DNA of 64,000 nt from Liquidambar formosana (taxonomy: Eukaryota > Streptophyta > Magnoliopsida > Saxifragales > Altingiaceae): the NCBI GenBank assembly GCA_039720395.1, contig CM077831.1, positions 5,994,003 through 6,058,002 of the forward strand. The letters run 5' to 3'. Of this stretch, positions 11,043 to 22,218 are shown in pieces. A model generated the notes under the pieces. The model did not search any database, was not told where the DNA came from, and saw nothing but the letters and a program-made list of their open reading frames with translations. Each line of letters opens with the position of its first letter. Position 1 is the stretch's first letter. A program made the position numbers and the translations under genes.

Positions 11043-11868
11043 TAGACTGCCCTTGCGGATTGTGGATCCAAGCCAGCACGTCTATGGATAGAAAAAGTTT
11101 TAACCTTTAGCCTAAGGACTTGTCCTAAACCTCCATATTTTCCTTAATGAACTCGGTCTCTACACCATGTTCAATTAATTCATTCCTTTTATCCAATTAC
11201 CTTTATAAGGGTCATGGATTAAGGGTATGTTTAAAAGAATAGGGTATAGAGTCCATCAACTAGGTTTAATTAATCCCCTACGACTAGCACATCACAAACA
11301 TAGCTTTATATCCTACTTCCTTAATTTATTCCTTCCAACCCATGGCCTTAACGAAGGCTAGGGTTTAAAGGTCTATGTTAAGGGCATAAGATATAAAGCC
11401 TCACACCACAAACACGGCATAGCATCATTACAAACAATTGTGGGTGCATAAAGGTGAGACCGTAGTGTCCTACAAGTCTGTCTATATGGACTAATGATAA
11501 GGGTAGGCTGGGGTCCTTCACTTGCTTGAGCAATCCTTATACCTAACCACATGTGGCATCAGGAACGCCGCGTGGGTCCAGCAGTACGTGATTAACTCAT
11601 TTAATATACCCAAGGGCAAGCCCAAGGGTACTAGGCAAGAGAGGTTGATAGCTTTCGCCCCAACACATGGAATCAGGAAAACCAAGGTTGAGACTAGGCC
11701 GATCGTTGGCAAGGATACATCGAGGGACATCGATCCTAGCATGCAAGAATTTGCGCACACAATGCAATAAATGAAAGCACACAATCAAGCGGATGCAATG
11801 TGATTGATTTTAATTAAACATAAGAAATTAACCTAGCCCAATTAAACTTTATAGAGTCTAGCCCACAA
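11043..11868 (-). other. GYP-1 5' untranslated leader
   Basis: 826 bp between primer site and gag ATG, with no plausible coding sequence. It contains three loosely repeated segments built on AAGGGTATGT...AGGGTATAGAG and CCTA-rich runs (about 11150-11420). The short open frames at 11518-11784 on both strands are not conserved elsewhere in the window. Confidence 0.6.
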
Positions 11869-11888
11869 GATCCCCAGTGGAGTCGCCA
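11869..11888 (-). other. GYP-1 primer binding site (tRNA-Arg)
   Basis: The plus strand here reads GATCCCCAGTGGAGTCGCCA, which equals the 3' end of plant tRNA-Arg (ACG) including CCA, as I recall that sequence. The minus strand is therefore a 20-base primer binding site, three bases from the LTR end. tRNA-Arg priming is a mark of Ogre/Tat elements. This is not a tRNA gene. Confidence 0.9.
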
Positions 11889-12375
11889 AACTGTGAACCC
11901 CGGAAATCGGGCCCACGAGGGTTTAAAAGAAAATAAGTTTTCAAAAAAGAAAAGGAAAGGAGTCGCCACCTCATTTGTTAAAGGAAACAAGGAAAACCCT
12001 AAAAACAGTTTGTTTTAGGAAAAACAATTTGAATGACTCCATAAAAAAAAAGGAAAGGCAAAAACCAATCTTTTGGAAACCAAAGAAATCGGGGATTCGG
12101 AGGCTAAGTTATGACATGGGAAGGTTCTAGGCAAAGCCTATAGGCACCCATGTCACCCTTTCGGTCTCTCAGTTCATTTGGGCTAAATCAAGATCTTTTA
12201 CATACAAAAATCAGCAAGTATATCATCACAAGAGAGCATGCATATCATATATTTCATTCATCCATCCATGCATAATAAGCACACAAAAACAGAAAATAAA
12301 GAAAAAGAAAACAAAACAAAAAGAAAACCTAGGATGCTTGGATCCTAGAACGGACTTGAGCCTCACGAAGAGCGC

Positions 12376-12418
12376 CTACGTACCATGCAACGAAATACAT
12401 GGATCAAAGTCCACGTAG
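12376..12418. promoter_or_regulatory. ACGTA bulged hairpin, GYP-1 LTR copy
   Basis: CTACGT (12376-12381) pairs with ACGTAG (12413-12418), and the inner stem CCATG (12383-12387) pairs with CATGG (12398-12402). The unpaired 3' side begins ATCAAAG, and GTTCG follows the hairpin. Compare the internal copy at 3963-4068. Confidence 0.5.
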
Positions 12419-12727
12419 TTCGATTAGAACTAAGGTTAAGACCTAATACAAACCTATGGTTAAAACCCTAGGTTTCCTTATTTGATCAAAAGAGAATTGA
12501 TAGAAGGTTTGATTTTAGAAAGAACTCCACAAAATGGAAACTTTAATGAAAACCAGAATTTTGTTGGTGAAGGAAACCTCTAATTAAACCATAGGATCAT
12601 ATTAAAAATTAACCCTAGATAGGGAGAAGAGAAAGGATAAGGAAGAGAGGTGAATTGGGGCACCTTCACACCCACTTACCTGAGCGCAATAGCTCCAAGC
12701 ATAAGCCATTTCAGACATGAGCAGCCC

Positions 12728-12732
12728 TATTT
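12728..12732. other. COP-B target site duplication, left
   Basis: TATTT immediately before the 5' LTR, matching 22214-22218 after the 3' LTR. Five bases is the usual Copia target duplication length. Confidence 0.9.
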
Positions 12733-14400
12733 TGTTAGGATTATGCCCTAGAGCCAATCATAGAGATGATTGTTTAGGGATTAGGAACAATCAATTGATT
12801 TCATTTATATATGTCACATTTATTATTGATTTAATAAAAGGGCTTATTCTGTTATGTTTATATGCATCATTTATATTTACATAATATGTCCATAGAGTTA
12901 GAGTTGAGAATATGAAATTACAAAGGGTTGTAATTTTGAGACTGTAAATATATCTCTGTACTAAACTCCTAAATCATTCCTAGTTGAAGGTTCACTATGA
13001 TGGACAGTAATGAACCATAGGACTAGCACTTGTTAGGTTGACTCTATAGGAGGATAGCTAGTCTCAAGCTATTTGTGTGGAGACACTACAACTAACAAGT
13101 GGGTGCCTATTATAAGAATAGGTACACTGAATGTGACCAAAGATATGAGATAAACTGAATGGAGTTTTAACCTGCCTGTCAATCAGTTTCTCATTGTTAT
13201 AGTGGTACAAGTAATCCTTAGACCTGAGACACCATGGTTGTCTTATACATGTAGCTTTAGAAGTTTGATAACACTAAGTGCAGATCCTATTCAGGGGTCT
13301 GTAAGGGTGTTCACTTGGCCCTACTGCTATGTGTGTGAAGGCATGTGAGTGATCAACAAGGAATCCATCACTCTCAGGAAAAAGAGAGTGAATGTCTCAT
13401 ACAGCATTCATTGAATATAACTCATTAAATCCATGGGCCCATGGTAGAATGAATATGGAAAGGAGTTTCCATAAGTTCATCATTGAGTTGATATTAATGA
13501 ATGAGTATAAAGTAATTGAACTAGGGACTTGACAGACTTCCATGTCCTATTAGTTCAATTGGAGACATTGTGTTGATGGAAGGATGGAATTGTAACCTGT
13601 AAACTATAACAGAAGGGTTCTTTGTAAATGACTATTCACCTCATTAAGGACCACACCATGAGCCATATGCTAGGTGTTACTCATGGTTAGTAGAAGCCCT
13701 AATTGATATAAATGAGTTATAATCAATTAGGGAATTGAAAGGAGTTTCAATTAGACCCTTAATGGAAAGTGTTCCATTGTGCACAACTTGTGCTGTTCCT
13801 ACTACTTGATGATGTGAACCCAATGGGTCACACACTGATCATGCTAAGAGAGCTTGATTGTCTATGAGAGAAAGGGTATAAGTGATTAAAGAAAAGTTCT
13901 TTAAGGGGCTAATTTGTATTTGATGCAAACTAGTGGGCTAATTGTGTAATTAAGAGTAATTACACAAATTAGATTAGGGTTTGGAATCCCCCCTTGGCCG
14001 GCCCTAGTTGGAGGCTATTTAAAGCCTCTTATGATGTGATGACATCATCACTTAATGCACTCTTGGAGGCTCCCAAGTGCTGGCCGAAATTTACACAGCC
14101 CTCCCTCTCTCTCTCTCCCTCTTCTCCACCTCTAGCAACCCTAAGGAAGAAGAAGGAAAGGACAACTTGCTCAAGCTAGGTGTGGATACTGTTGGAGGCA
14201 GTGCACTTGGACTGCTCAATCAGAAGACAAAGCTTGGAGCATAAAGGAGAAGACTTGAATCAACTGTAAGTAATTCTACCCTCTTCTAGTTAGGGTTTTT
14301 GTTTTGTATTAAGCATAATTAAGATTCATGGGTTTGGGAATCGTAGGAAAAATTTTAAATTCCGCCTTTGTATTTTTCCTCTCTAGTTTGATTCCCAACA
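12733..14400 (+). repeat. COP-B 5' LTR (1668 bp)
   Basis: TGTTAGG...CCAACA. A TATA-like TATTTAAA at 14016-14023 (GGCTATTTAAAGCC) lies about 30 bp before the likely R start. The short frame at 13994-14179 spans this promoter and R region and appears identically in the 3' LTR at 21807-21992, so it is LTR sequence rather than a gene. Confidence 0.95.
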
Positions 14401-14401
14401 G

Positions 14402-14413
14402 TGGTATCAGAGC
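14402..14413 (+). other. COP-B primer binding site (tRNA-Met initiator)
   Basis: TGGTATCAGAGC one base after the LTR end. Confidence 0.93.
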
Positions 14414-15837
14414 CATGATTATGCCTAATACAAACTGCATGTGGGCTGTAATTCATGGTAAATTGATTGGTTTAATGAATTAAAATTCTGTTCATGCATA
14501 AAGCTTGGTTCCCTCTCATGGCCGAACCTGGGGTTTATGAACCCTAGGTTATTTCTCTTCTATTTCTCTTCTAAAAGGTGTTTTAGGGCTGCTGGAAATT
14601 CAAAGAGTTGAATAGGTTTCAGTTTTGGAGAAGAAGAAGGAGGAAACTAGGGTTTCCTCTTCATGGCCGAACCTGGGGTTTTGAACCCTAGGCTGTTTTT
14701 CCCTCTTCTCCTCTTCTAATATTCTTCTAACATTAATTCTGGAATTTTTGAGAAGCATGTGATGTATACAGAAGAAGAAGAAACCAGTGTTTCTTCTATG
14801 GAGGCCGAACCTAGGGTTTGGAACCCTAGGTTGTTCTCTTTTGTGTTTTGTTTTTGTTTTGGTTTAATTAAGACATGAGATGCCTGTAATTAATCCACAT
14901 AAAGTTGTTATGGTGATTTCTCAAGTATAGGGATGCATAGAAATCAAAACAAATCAAAAAGTTTGGGAAGAACACCATGGAGTTCGAATCTGGGTTTTAG
15001 AACCCTATGGTTCTTGCTACTGTTCTGATATGATATCTCTGTAAAATTGATGTAAATCCTTTATAGGATAATTATACATATTGTATGTATGATTTTCTTT
15101 AAGTTTTATAAGAGTCTTGATGCATATAAGAATCAAAAAGTTTGATTTCTTGAAAAACACAGCAGGCTGTTTTTCTGCAGAAAGTCATCAATGGAGTTTT
15201 GTTCATATCTTGAGCTAGGGAACTCCAAATTGCATGAAACCAATTTTATTAGTTTCCTAAGACATGTAGGATGCTAGGAAAAATAATTTGGTAACCTGAA
15301 TTAATCATCTTGCTGGGTTTTGAATCAATTTGTGATCAGGGACAGTATGCTGTCAAATTCTGGACAGCCTACTGTTCTTGAATTGTTTAGAACAATTGGG
15401 GATGATTTGATCATCCAAACCACTTCAATTAGCTTAGTAATTCATGTAGGGACATGATACAAAAGCTGGTTTTGTTGGTGGAGTCGAATTGATTAAGTTT
15501 TAGAAACGTTTGTGACCTTGGAGGTCCTCCCATGGTGGTGCCAGCAAGGGTTCTTGAAACCCTAATGTTCTTTGAAGAAGACAGCCCTCTTGGCCACTCC
15601 ACACGTGTCCATGGGCTTGGCCCAAACCCTAGCTTGAATTCCCCTTTGCTGGCCATGGCCTCCCATGGCCTGGCCAAGCCATGGCAGCCTTGGCTAGCCA
15701 TGGCAGCCCACTGTAGGTGGCGGCAGCCTTAGGGTTTCTTAGGAAATCCTAATTCCCATTAATGATGAAACCCTAATTCATTAATTGCATTAATTAAAAC
15801 CCTAATTGACTATTAATTACCTTAATTAAAATGTTTA

Positions 15838-16234
15838 ATGATTGGTCATTAATTGACCAATCATGGTTATTAATCATTAGGGTATAATTAAGTGCATTTA
15901 TGATGTCTAGGGTTTAGGGTTTAGGAAACCCTAATTCATATTAATTAAACCCTAATTCTATTAATGCATTAATTAATAACTAAACCTAGTAATTAATGTG
16001 TCTAACCTAGGGTTAAAATGATTGGTCATTAATGACCAATCATGATCATTAATGGTTTAGTAATTAATCATTGACATTTAATAGGTTTAAGGTTTAGGGT
16101 TTTAGAAACCCTAATTAGTGCATATTAATTAGGAGTAATTAATATCCTAGGTGGCATTAATTAAACCCTAATCCTAATCATTAATACCGTATAAACCTAG
16201 GGTTTAAATGATTGGTCATTAATTGACCAATCAT
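15838..16234. repeat. three CCAAT palindromes in COP-B leader
   Basis: At 15838-15864, 16018-16043 and 16208-16234. Each has 11- to 13-base arms starting ATGATTGGTCA and ending TGACCAATCAT. The middle one is a perfect 26-base palindrome. Spacing is 180 and 190 bp. COP-D has all three (50900, 51079, 51269); COP-C has two decayed ones (about 25812 and 25999). Confidence 0.75.
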
Positions 16235-17547
16235 AAGGCATTTAATGCATTAGGGTTACACTTAGGGTTTAGAGTTAATGCATTTAGGGTTTAGGGTTTT
16301 AGGAAACCCTAATGCACTAATTAATTAATAAAATGATTTTATTTAATTCCGAAATTGATTATTTAATTAATGGTGATTAATTTTATATTGTTTTAAATGG
16401 TTTAAAACACAATTTAGGATTAAATTAAAATCTGGAATTTTTTTTTAATTAAATAAAATTGTTTTGTTTAATTAAAAAGATTCTAATATTTGATATTAGA
16501 GTTTAATTAGGGGACTTTAAATGTTTCAATTGATTTGATTAATTGAAACTAAATGTCTTAATTGTTAAGACTTAATTAATTTTGGAGATTATGCATTTCC
16601 TAATGAGATTAGGACACATTAATGAGATTAATGAAAACCAATCAATAGAGTTACCATGAATGCCCATATGTTTATTGCTTACAGTTATTTCCTTTATTAT
16701 GCAATATGATTGTATGGTTATGGATGGATGATGATTATGGACTATACCCTTAAACCAATTGTGATTGGCCGTCTTATGAATGGGTTGTATTAATTTTCAA
16801 GAGTTGTTAATTTTGGTGATGTATTATTTATTTGGGGCTTGCATGCCACCTTCTTCTCTCTCTCTATCATTCTCTTATGTACCCCACATTCCCCTTATGT
16901 ATCCCTTTCTTTAAAATTATGTAAATGTTATGTAATCGAGAGCGCACTAAGGAGCATGGTGGACATAAAGGAGCATGGTGGAGCCCAACAAGCCTATGGT
17001 GGAGACCATGAAGCTAATGGAGGAGATTGAAGGACTTGAAAGCTTGGAGAAGATTTTCAAGAGTGCATGCTATGTTTCGAATGAATGTTTTACGATCACC
17101 TACACCCACCTTAGACCTTGGATTCAATTCATTGGCTTGGATTGAATCCTCTTAAAGTCCATAATCATCATAGTGCGAGCTTTTAATAAGATTAATAGTG
17201 ATAGCTCCAAATCCAAAGATCGTTATATGTCACCTTATAGGGACTAATATCGATAAGTGGATTATATATATATAATGTTGTTATATATTTCTTATTTAAA
17301 TGCATGAGATGTATGTTAGATTAGTTAATTTGATGAGACCCTTAAAACCCCTCTTTTTAATATTAAGTTGGAAATGGAGAATACATTAGGGAATGGATTC
17401 TTCATTGCCTTCCATCATTATAGGATCATCTAACGTCCCTTAATGTGGGTACCTGGCTGCAGACATGTAGGAGCTACCCATATTAAAGACATTACTTGAA
17501 ACTATCACATATGTAGATATCATGGGGTGCCTAAGCTGGTATATACC

Positions 17548-17751
17548 AAGAAACTAACATGTGAGGTATATATTTGGTGAAACATACCTGTGTGAATGAT
17601 GGGTTTAACTTAACTAGGGAAGTATTCCAAGAAACTAACATGTGAGGAGTATGTACCCTAGAGGCAAAATGATTGGAACTTGCTTATGAAGCAATAGACA
17701 AAGAGTTGTCTTCTTACTGTAGGTTAGAAGTCAAGAAACTAACATGTGAGG
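17548..17751 (+). repeat. triple 19-base motif before COP-B gag
   Basis: AAGAAACTAACATGTGAGG occurs at 17548-17566, 17629-17647 and 17733-17751, spaced 81 and 104 bp. COP-D has it at 52614, 52695 and 52799, and COP-C has a variant at 27356, 27437 and 27541, all with the same spacing. It is a possible packaging, translation or priming signal of the element RNA; its function is not known. Confidence 0.7.
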
Positions 17752-17927
17752 CTTCTAGGTCATAGTGGGACCCCAATCCCCATTAGGAATGAGATTCCCG
17801 AATTCCATTAGAGGGTGTATGGAATTTGATAAAATAGTGGGAGGTACCATATGATTAAAGACCCGATCATTATGGATTAAAAATGAAATCTAATTCTCTA
17901 TTTAATTTTTATATGTAGTTCATAGAA

Positions 17928-18476
17928 ATGGCTCACCTCAACCCGTTATCCAAAATATTGGACATCAACCGTTTAACTGGACCAAATTGTCTTGATTGGC
18001 TTAGGAATCTAAAAATTGTTTTGGATTCCAAGAATCTTACCTATGCACTTCATAATCCACTTCCCATTGCTCCTGCTGAGGCTACAACTTAGCAAGAGAA
18101 AGACGTTTACCAGAAGCGCATAGACGACGATCTCATGGCAAGGTGCTATATGATGGTATTTATGAGTCTCGAGCTTAAGAAGCAACACGAGTCCATGGGA
18201 AGTGCTTACGAGATTTTTATCAACATACAAGAGTTGTATGGGAAAGAATTCTTGCTTGAATTTAATGAAGCTGCTACTTCTAAGTCTAAGCTCAAGCCTA
18301 AGGGCAAGGGTATAGGCAAGGGTAAGAGTACCCAGAGGAAGAAGAAAGGTAACAACAAAGCCAAAGGAACCTATTTTCACTGCGGCAAGGATGGGCACTG
18401 GAAACGTAACTGCCAGGAGTATCTGGATACTCTAAAGAACCAACCTTTGAAAGGTATGGATCATGCTCTAAACTAA
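17928..18476 (+). pseudogene. gag: COP-B gag, shortened, with one stop
   Basis: A 182-codon gag frame identical in length to the open copy in COP-D (52994-53542), but with TAG at 18090-18092 where COP-D has CAG. The N-terminal part (LNPLSKILDINRLTGPN, WLRNLKIVLDS) is a typical Copia gag start. After LQELYG-like IQELYGKE the usual central gag segment of about 110 residues is missing. A lysine-rich stretch and a CX2CX4HX4C zinc knuckle follow; its first cysteine is changed here (YFHCGKDGHWKRNC, with CFHC in COP-D). The frame ends at MDHALN. Gag binds RNA and forms particles; this one is unlikely to work. Confidence 0.88.
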
Positions 18477-20530
18477 ATGTTAGTTCTGCTTCCACTTGGG
18501 TACTTAATTCTGATGTGAATTTTGAATTCCATGCAGAATCTAGTGGGAAGCAGAAGGCAGAGTAAAGGCGGATCAACCCTACAAGTGGGGAATGGAGCAA
18601 ATGTTGCTGCATTAGCTGTGGGGCTTGTTGCTTGACTCTACCTAATGGAGTAGTTTAGAAATAATAGTTGGCTATCTTTACATTCCAGAAGTTATTAGAA
18701 ACATTAATTTTATTTCAGTTTTATCTAAACGAGGTTTTAGTTTGATTTAATAAATGTTTTCTATTAAATGAAGAGTTCATTACTTTTGGAGTTTATGTGG
18801 ATGGCCTTTATTTTCTAAACTTTATTGCAAATATGAATTGCAATGGAGCATGATAGTTCTAAATTGAATGCTAATAAACCTAAGAGAACAAGATATACAT
18901 AATGATGTATGTAGAAGTTTCTCTTACTTTACAACCTTTACCAATGATTCATTCTAGGTTTGGGTGTGTATACTTAATGAAGTACAAGTCTGAAATATTT
19001 GAAAGGTTCAAAGAATTCAGATATGAAGTAGAGAAACAAATCGGTAAAAGTATTAAAGCTCTTCGATTGGATCAAGGAGGCAAATATTTAACCGGTTAAT
19101 TTTTAGATCAACTTGTTCAAATGGGCATTCAATCACAATGGACACCTCTTGGAACACCATAACTTAATGGTGTGTCAGAAAGGAAGAAGAGGACCTTATT
19201 GGATATGGTCCGATCCATGATAAGTTACAACGACCTAATATTATCCTTGTTAGGATATGCCCTAGAAATTGCCACGTACCTGTGAAACAGAGTTTCAAAC
19301 CAAGGCTGTCCCTTAAGACCTATATGAGATATGGAAAGGGAAGCACCAAACCTTAAGCATGTTAAGGTATGGGGTTGCATTACATATGTAGAGACGTATA
19401 ATGCAACCAAATTGGAAATCAAGATAACTTAAATGTAGGTTTGTGTATTATCCTAAAAGGAGTTTAGGATATCATATCTATCATCCTGATGAACAAAAGT
19501 GTTTGTTAGTAAGTTTTCAATCTTTCTTGAAAAAGAGTTTATTCAAGAAGGAGATAACAACAGGAAAATAGAACTCAAAGAGTTGTCTAATGAGACACAA
19601 ACCAACATTGATGCAACCACTGTCCCTGTTGAGACAAAACCCATCATTGTACCATGATTGTACAAAGGGTTAGTGGGAGTGCGATCACATTTATGGTCCT
19701 ATAAGTGAATGACGTTCTACTTATTAGGGAATAATGTAGAGACGTTGTCAAAAGTGAAAAATTGGTTTTTCACAAAGTTTCTCCATAAAAGATTTGGAAG
19801 AAGCATCCTATATTCTGGGAATAGAGGTCTATAGAGATAGATATTAAAGGATGCTAAATCTCTCCCAATCGAAGTACATAGACAAGATTTTGAAAGAGTT
19901 CAAAATGCATGATTCCAAAAGGAGGTCTAATTCCTGTCAGACATGGAATCAAGTTGTCTATAACTAAAAGACCAGATATCAGTTTTGCTGTAAATGTTAC
20001 GAGCAGACATCAGGCAAACCCAGATAAGGAACACTGGGAAGAAGTCAAAGCTATCCTTAAGTACTTGAGAAGAACTAAGGACCCATGCTTTGTCTATGGA
20101 GAAAGAAACTTGAAATGGTTGGTATAACGGATTCAGATTTTCAATCTGACGATGATGATAGGAGATCAACATCGAGTTATGTTCTCACCTTAAATGGTGG
20201 AGCTGTAAATTTGAGCTCATTGCTGCATGTTTGGATGAGTAAGTTCATTGCAGAACTAGGAGTGGTTCCTAACATTGAGAAGCCTTTACTATTGTTTTTG
20301 TGACAACAATAAGGCTAGTGCTCAAGACAAGGATCCACGGTCTCATCAAAAGTCCAAACTTTAAGCGGCGATTCCAAGTGATTAGAGAGATCATTGGAAG
20401 AGATGACATATACATATAGAAGTTTAATACAATAGAGAATAAAGAAGACCCCTTCACTAAGGCTATGAACCAAGTGTATTGGATCACCACCGACAGGATA
20501 TGGGTATGAGATACATGGTGGATTGGCTAT
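18477..20530 (+). pseudogene. pol: COP-B pol remnants (integrase, end of reverse transcriptase, RNase H)
   Basis: Only pieces remain. A scrap of the protease start lies near 18490-18550. Integrase core pieces are at about 18940-19460, including SRFGCVYLMKYKSE and SIKALRLDQGGKYL. Then comes a jump at about 19680 to the very end of reverse transcriptase (YILGIEVYRDR near 19810). RNase H pieces lie at 19900-20500 (RPDISFAVNV, HWEEVKAILKYLRRTKDP). The reverse transcriptase region with its catalytic YVDD core is absent. Frameshifts and stops interrupt every part. The same gaps occur in COP-C and COP-D, so the deletions predate these insertions. Confidence 0.85.
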
Positions 20531-20546
20531 AGTGCAAGTGGGAGAT
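20531..20546 (+). other. COP-B polypurine tract
   Basis: AGTGCAAGTGGGAGAT directly before the 3' LTR. It primes plus-strand DNA synthesis. The same sequence precedes both 3' LTRs of COP-C. Confidence 0.8.
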
Positions 20547-22213
20547 TGTTAGGATTATGCCCTAGAGCCAATCATAGAGATGATTGTTTAGGGATTAGGA
20601 ACAATCAATTGATTTCATTTATATATGTCACATTTATTATTGATTTAATAAAAGGGCTTATTCTGTTATGTTTATATGCATCATTTATATTTACATAATA
20701 TGTCCATGGAGTTAGAGTTGAGAATATGAAATTACAAAGGGTTGTAATTTTGAGACTGTAAATATATCTCTGTACTAAACTCCTAAATCATTCCTAGTTG
20801 AAGGTTCACTATGATGGACAGTAATGAACCATAGGACTAGCACTTGTTAGGTTGACTCTATAGGAGGATAGCTAGTCTCAAGCTATTTGTGTGGAGACAC
20901 TACAACTAACAAGTGGGTGCCTATTATAAGAATAGGTACACTGAATGTGACCAAAGATATGAGATAAACTGAATGGAGTTTTAACCTGCCTGTCAATCAG
21001 TTTCTCATTGTTATAGTGGTACAAGTAATCCTTAGACCTGAGACACCATGGTTGTCTTATACATGTAGCTTTAGAAGTTTGATAACACTAAGTGCAGATC
21101 CTATTCAGGGGTCTGTAAGGGTGTTCATTGGCCCTACTGCTATGTGTGTGAAGGCATGTGAGTGATCAACAAGGAATCCATCACTCTCAGGAAAAAGAGA
21201 GTGAATGTCTCATACAGCATTCATTGAATATAACTCATTAAATCCATGGGCCCATGGTAGAATGAATATGGAAAGGAGTTTCCATAAGTTCATCATTGAG
21301 TTGATATTAATGAATGAGTATAAAGTAATTGAACTAGGGACTTGATAGACTTCCATGTCCTATTAGTTCAATTGGAGACATTGTGTTGATGGAAGGATGG
21401 AATTGTAACCTGTAAACTATAACAGAAGGGTTCTTTGTAAATGACTATTCACCTCATTAAGGACCACACCATGAGCCATATGCTAGGTGTTACTCATGGT
21501 TAGTAGAAGCCCTAATTGATATAAATGAGTTATAATCAATTAGGGAATTGAAAGGAGTTTCAATTAGACCCTTAATGGAAAGTGTTCCATTGTGCACAAC
21601 TTGTGCTGTTCCTACTACTTGATGATGTGAACCCAATGGGTCACACACTGATCATGCTAAGAGAGCTTGATTGTCTATGAGAGAAAGGGTATAAGTGATT
21701 AAAGAAAAGTTCTTTAAGGGGCTAATTTGTATTTGATGCAAACTAGTGGGCTAATTGTGTAATTAAGAGTAATTACACAAATTAGATTAGGGTTTGGAAT
21801 CCCCCCTTGGCCGGCCCTAGTTGGAGGCTATTTAAAGCCTCTTATGATGTGATGACATCATCACTTAATGCACTCTTGGAGGCTCCCAAGTGCTGGCCAA
21901 AATTTACACAGCCCTCCCTCTCTCTCTCTCCCTCTTCTCCACCTCTAGCAACCCTAAGGAAGAAGAAGGAAAGGACAACTTGCTCAAGCTAGGTGTGGAT
22001 ACTGTTTGAGGCAGTGCACTTGGACTGCTCAATCAGAAGACAAAGCTTGGAGCATAAAGGAGAAGACTTGAATCAACTGTAAGTAATTCTACCCTCTTCT
22101 AGTTAGGGTTTTTGTTTTGTATTAAGCATAATTAAGATTCATGGGTTTGGGAATCGTAGGAAAAATTTTAAATTCCGCCTTTGTATTTTTCCTCTCTAGT
22201 TTGATTCCCAACA
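20547..22213 (+). repeat. COP-B 3' LTR (1667 bp)
   Basis: Almost identical to 12733-14400. Differences seen by eye are near 20708, 21127, 21347, 21899 and 22006. It ends CCCAACA and is followed by TATTT. Confidence 0.95.
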
Positions 22214-22218
22214 TATTT
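22214..22218. other. COP-B target site duplication, right
   Basis: TATTT, matching 12728-12732. Confidence 0.9.

Larger units (their letters stand above)
11892..12732 (-). repeat. GYP-1 5' LTR, 3' (U5-side) part
   Basis: The LTR edge TGTGAACCCC on the plus strand lies 3 bp from the primer site. It is homologous to the left end of the GYP-2 LTR (36795), sharing GGAGTCGCCACCTCATTT, the CCTAGGAT hairpin and the ACGTA hairpin. It is interrupted at 12733 by COP-B and continues at 22219. Without COP-B and one copy of the target duplication, the LTR is about 2704 bp. Confidence 0.88.
14414..17927 (+). other. COP-B 3.5-kb untranslated leader
   Basis: An unusually long leader before gag. It contains repeated AACCCTAGG/GGCCGAACCT segments (14510-14850), telomere-like TTTAGGG/CCCTAA stretches (15720-16320), three CCAAT palindromes (15838, 16018, 16208), a conserved short frame ending at 17030, and three copies of AAGAAACTAACATGTGAGG (17548, 17629, 17733). 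COP-C and COP-D have the same order of parts. I see no gene here with recognisable function. Confidence 0.75.
12733..22213 (+). mobile_element. COP-B: complete young non-autonomous Copia element
   Basis: 9481 bp with two LTRs (12733-14400 and 20547-22213), primer site, gag, pol remnants, polypurine tract, and a perfect 5-bp target duplication TATTT (12728-12732 and 22214-22218). By eye the two LTRs differ by about four substitutions and one indel, which implies a recent insertion. Gag is shortened and has a stop, protease is almost gone and the first part of reverse transcriptase is missing. The element therefore depends on proteins from another copy. It lies inside the 5' LTR of GYP-1. Confidence 0.95.

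Noticed and set aside
11869..11888. tRNA gene fragment
   Set aside because: Only the 20 bases complementary to a primer tRNA are present, with no cloverleaf upstream. It is the GYP-1 primer binding site.
13994..14179. 61-codon frame starting MAGPSWRLF, repeated at 21807-21992
   Set aside because: It spans the TATA box and R region of the two COP-B LTRs. Being identical in both only reflects the young LTR pair.
15890..16310. interstitial telomere (TTTAGGG repeats)
   Set aside because: There are only one or two adjacent repeats at a time, mixed with AT-rich leader sequence, and the same layout is present in COP-C and COP-D. It is element leader, not a telomere relic.
18009..18398. 129-codon frame antisense to gag, repeated at 53075-53464
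   Set aside because: It is a shadow of the gag frame. It is conserved only because gag is conserved between the two copies.
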